From assembly GCA_023143935.1 (NCBI GenBank), contig JAGLGQ010000008.1:1-7325 (forward strand): DNA of 7,325 bases, written 5' to 3'. This DNA is from Minisyncoccota bacterium. GTDB lineage: Bacteria; Patescibacteriota; Minisyncoccia; Phycocordibacterales; GCA-2747955. Below are positions 6,258 through 7,325 of the stretch, piece by piece (within the stretch, counting starts at the first letter, position 1; the number at the start of each line of letters is the position of its first letter). Below the pieces are notes generated by a model, which saw nothing but the letters and a program-made list of their open reading frames with translations, did no database searches and was not told the DNA's origin. The position numbers were made by a program, and so were the translations under genes.

Positions 6258-6286
6258 ATAATAACAAAAAAAAACATAATGGTCAA
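6258..6286 (-). promoter_or_regulatory. Sigma-70-type promoter for tuf and the ribosomal cluster
   Basis: On the minus strand: -35 TTGACC (6286-6281, five of six consensus), 17-bp spacer rich in T, then extended -10 TGTTATTAT with hexamer TATTAT (6263-6258). This is the best promoter in the window and is in the expected place for the cluster. Start of transcription is expected near 6251. The -35 lies within a short palindrome GTCA-T-TGAC (6290-6282), which could be an operator or chance. A second TTGACT (6256-6251) 30 bp downstream has only a poor -10. Confidence 0.75.
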
Positions 6287-6354
6287 TGACTAAATTATTT
6301 TAAAAAAGTGGAAAAATATCGTACTCCTGACTGTTTTTTTAATTAACAAAAAAA

Positions 6355-7194
6355 TTATTTAATTTCTAATCCAACTGGACAATGGTCTGAGCCGTATGCT
6401 TCATTGTAAATTATGGCTGTTTTTATTTTTTGTTTTAAAGAATTTGATGTTAAAAAATAATCTATTCTCCAGCCTGAATTATTTGCTCGTGCATTAAATC
6501 TATATGACCACCAAGAATATTTTACTTCTTCTGGGTGTAAAAATCTAAAAGTATCTATAAAACCAGCATTTAAAAAATCTTCAAATCGTTCTCTTTCTTT
6601 ATCTGTAAATCCCGCATTACCTAATCTTGTATTTGTTGTTTTATTTGAACTGGGATTTTTTAAATCTATTTCTTTATGCGCCACATTTAAATCACCACAT
6701 AAAACAACAGGTTTTTTCTTTTCTAATTTTTTTAAAAATTTAAGTAATTTTTTATCCCATTTTTCATATCTATAATTTAAACGAGATAAATCTGGTTTTG
6801 AATTTGGCACATATACATTTATTAAGAAAAAATCTTTAAATTCTAAAGTTATAACTCTTCCCTCATTATCTAAATCATCCCCAATACCATAAATTACATC
6901 TATTGGTTCTATTTTAGAAAATATAGCTGTTCCAGAATATCCCTTTTTTTCTGCCGAATTCCAAAAATGAAAAAAATAATTTGGAAAAAGTTTTCCTTTT
7001 TTTATATTTCCATTATTTGATTCAAAAAGTGGTGTATCCGATTTTTCAAAAAATTCTTTTATTTGTTCTTTTTGGGCTTTTGTTTCCTGTAAACAAAAAA
7101 TGTCTGGTTTTTCTATTTCTTCAATAAAATTAACCGTCTCTTCTTTTTGTAACCATGCTCTGATTCCATTTACATTCCAAGAAATTATTTTCAT
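6355..7194 (-). CDS. xth: Exodeoxyribonuclease III / AP endonuclease (XthA/ExoA family)
   Basis: A 279-residue enzyme of the exonuclease-endonuclease-phosphatase fold that cuts DNA 5' of abasic sites and trims 3' blocked ends in base excision repair. Catalytic residues by family motif are N7 (SWNVNG), the metal ligand E37 (LQETK), Y128 (NVYVPN), D168 and N170 (GDLNVAH), D245 (IDYFL), and D270/H271 (GSDHCPVG). The DNA-contacting WWSYRFNARANNSGWRIDY (228-246) is also conserved, so it should be active. It carries about 20 residues more than the compact form between positions 52 and 71 (SDTPLFESNNGNIKKGKLFP), before the FFHFWNSAEKKGYSG block, plausibly a surface loop. It stands alone in the window, upstream of tuf on the same strand but separated by 222 bp and the tuf promoter. 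No clear terminator follows its stop. Confidence 0.95.
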   Translation of the reverse strand: MKIISWNVNGIRAWLQKEETVNFIEEIEKPDIFCLQETKAQKEQIKEFFEKSDTPLFESNNGNIKKGKLFPNYFFHFWNSAEKKGYSGTAIFSKIEPIDVIYGIGDDLDNEGRVITLEFKDFFLINVYVPNSKPDLSRLNYRYEKWDKKLLKFLKKLEKKKPVVLCGDLNVAHKEIDLKNPSSNKTTNTRLGNAGFTDKERERFEDFLNAGFIDTFRFLHPEEVKYSWWSYRFNARANNSGWRIDYFLTSNSLKQKIKTAIIYNEAYGSDHCPVGLEIK

Positions 7195-7224
7195 ATAAAA
7201 GTTTTATTTAAATTTTAGTTTAAC

Positions 7225-7252
7225 ATTTAATAAAAATTTTATCTAATGTAAA
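7225..7252 (-). promoter_or_regulatory. Weak candidate promoter for xth
   Basis: On the minus strand TTTACA (7252-7247, five of six consensus), 16 bases, then TTAAAT (7230-7225, four of six). It would start transcription about 24 nt before the xth ATG. The match is modest for such AT-rich DNA. It is supported mainly by its position between a possible upstream terminator and the gene. Confidence 0.3.
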
Positions 7253-7298
7253 TGGTAAAGTGTTTTTATGCTTATATTTTAATAAAATAAATAAAAAG

Positions 7299-7325
7299 AA
7301 CGAAAATTCCGAAGGAATTTTCGTT
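7299..7325 (-). terminator. Perfect palindrome at window edge, possible terminator of an upstream gene
   Basis: AACGAAAATTCC (7299-7310) and GGAATTTTCGTT (7314-7325) form a perfect 12-bp stem with a three-base loop, and the stem may continue past the window end. Reading minus, the stem is followed by CTTTTTATTTATTTTATT, a U-rich tail suitable for intrinsic termination of a gene lying to the right. Its AACGAAA outer arm and three-base loop resemble the palindrome at 3650-3684. Confidence 0.5.

Noticed and set aside
6333..6354. T-run and A-run around GTTAATT just after the xth stop as an intrinsic terminator
   Set aside because: The stem would be only A:T pairs without any G:C, and such runs are frequent in this AT-rich DNA. 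It is too weak to call.
1..7325. tRNA, rRNA, CRISPR arrays or insertion sequences
   Set aside because: No cloverleaf-like or conserved rRNA segments, no regularly spaced direct repeats, and no transposase frame were seen. Spacers are short and contain only the palindromes listed.

Overview
The window is a very AT-rich stretch of bacterial chromosome. It holds one partial and eight complete protein genes and no RNA gene, insertion sequence or CRISPR array that I can see. The gene set is compatible with a small-genome, low-GC bacterium of the Patescibacteria/CPR type: lysine-, isoleucine- and asparagine-rich proteins, type IV pilus and competence genes kept next to ribosomal genes, and no clear Shine-Dalgarno sequences. 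That assignment is inference. The eight visible stop codons are seven TAA and one TAG, and no full-length gene contains an in-frame TGA, so the lineages that read TGA as glycine (Gracilibacteria, Absconditabacteria) are unlikely.

Left part (1-1617): pilM (type IV pilus cytoplasmic actin-like protein, minus strand, C-terminus cut by the window edge) and comF (competence-type phosphoribosyltransferase, plus strand) are divergent, with only 30 bp between their start codons, so their promoters must overlap. ComF lacks its usual N-terminal zinc finger. A strong bidirectional hairpin terminator separates comF from the convergent ribosomal cluster.

Middle (1638-6286): a minus-strand cluster read tuf, rpsJ, rplC, rplD, rplW, rplB (EF-Tu, S10, L3, L4, L23, L2). 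It is the join of the classical str and S10 operons, but cut at both ends: no fusA/rpsG/rpsL lies before tuf, and rpsS/rplV/rpsC do not follow rplB. A good sigma-70-type promoter with an extended -10 lies about 120 nt upstream of tuf. The spacers inside the cluster are unusually long and full of inverted repeats. Four tandem hairpins lie between rpsJ and rplC. A 126-bp nested imperfect inverted repeat overlaps the 3' end of rplC, and two further hairpins precede rplD.

Right part (6355-7325): an ExoIII/ExoA-type AP endonuclease gene (xth) on the minus strand, then a perfect 12-bp-stem palindrome at the window edge. That palindrome may terminate a gene further right and resembles one of the palindromes in the rplC-rplD spacer.

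No clearly new protein system is present. The parts most worth a second look are the structured spacers of the ribosomal cluster, the compressed pilM/comF divergent promoter and the zinc-finger-less ComF.
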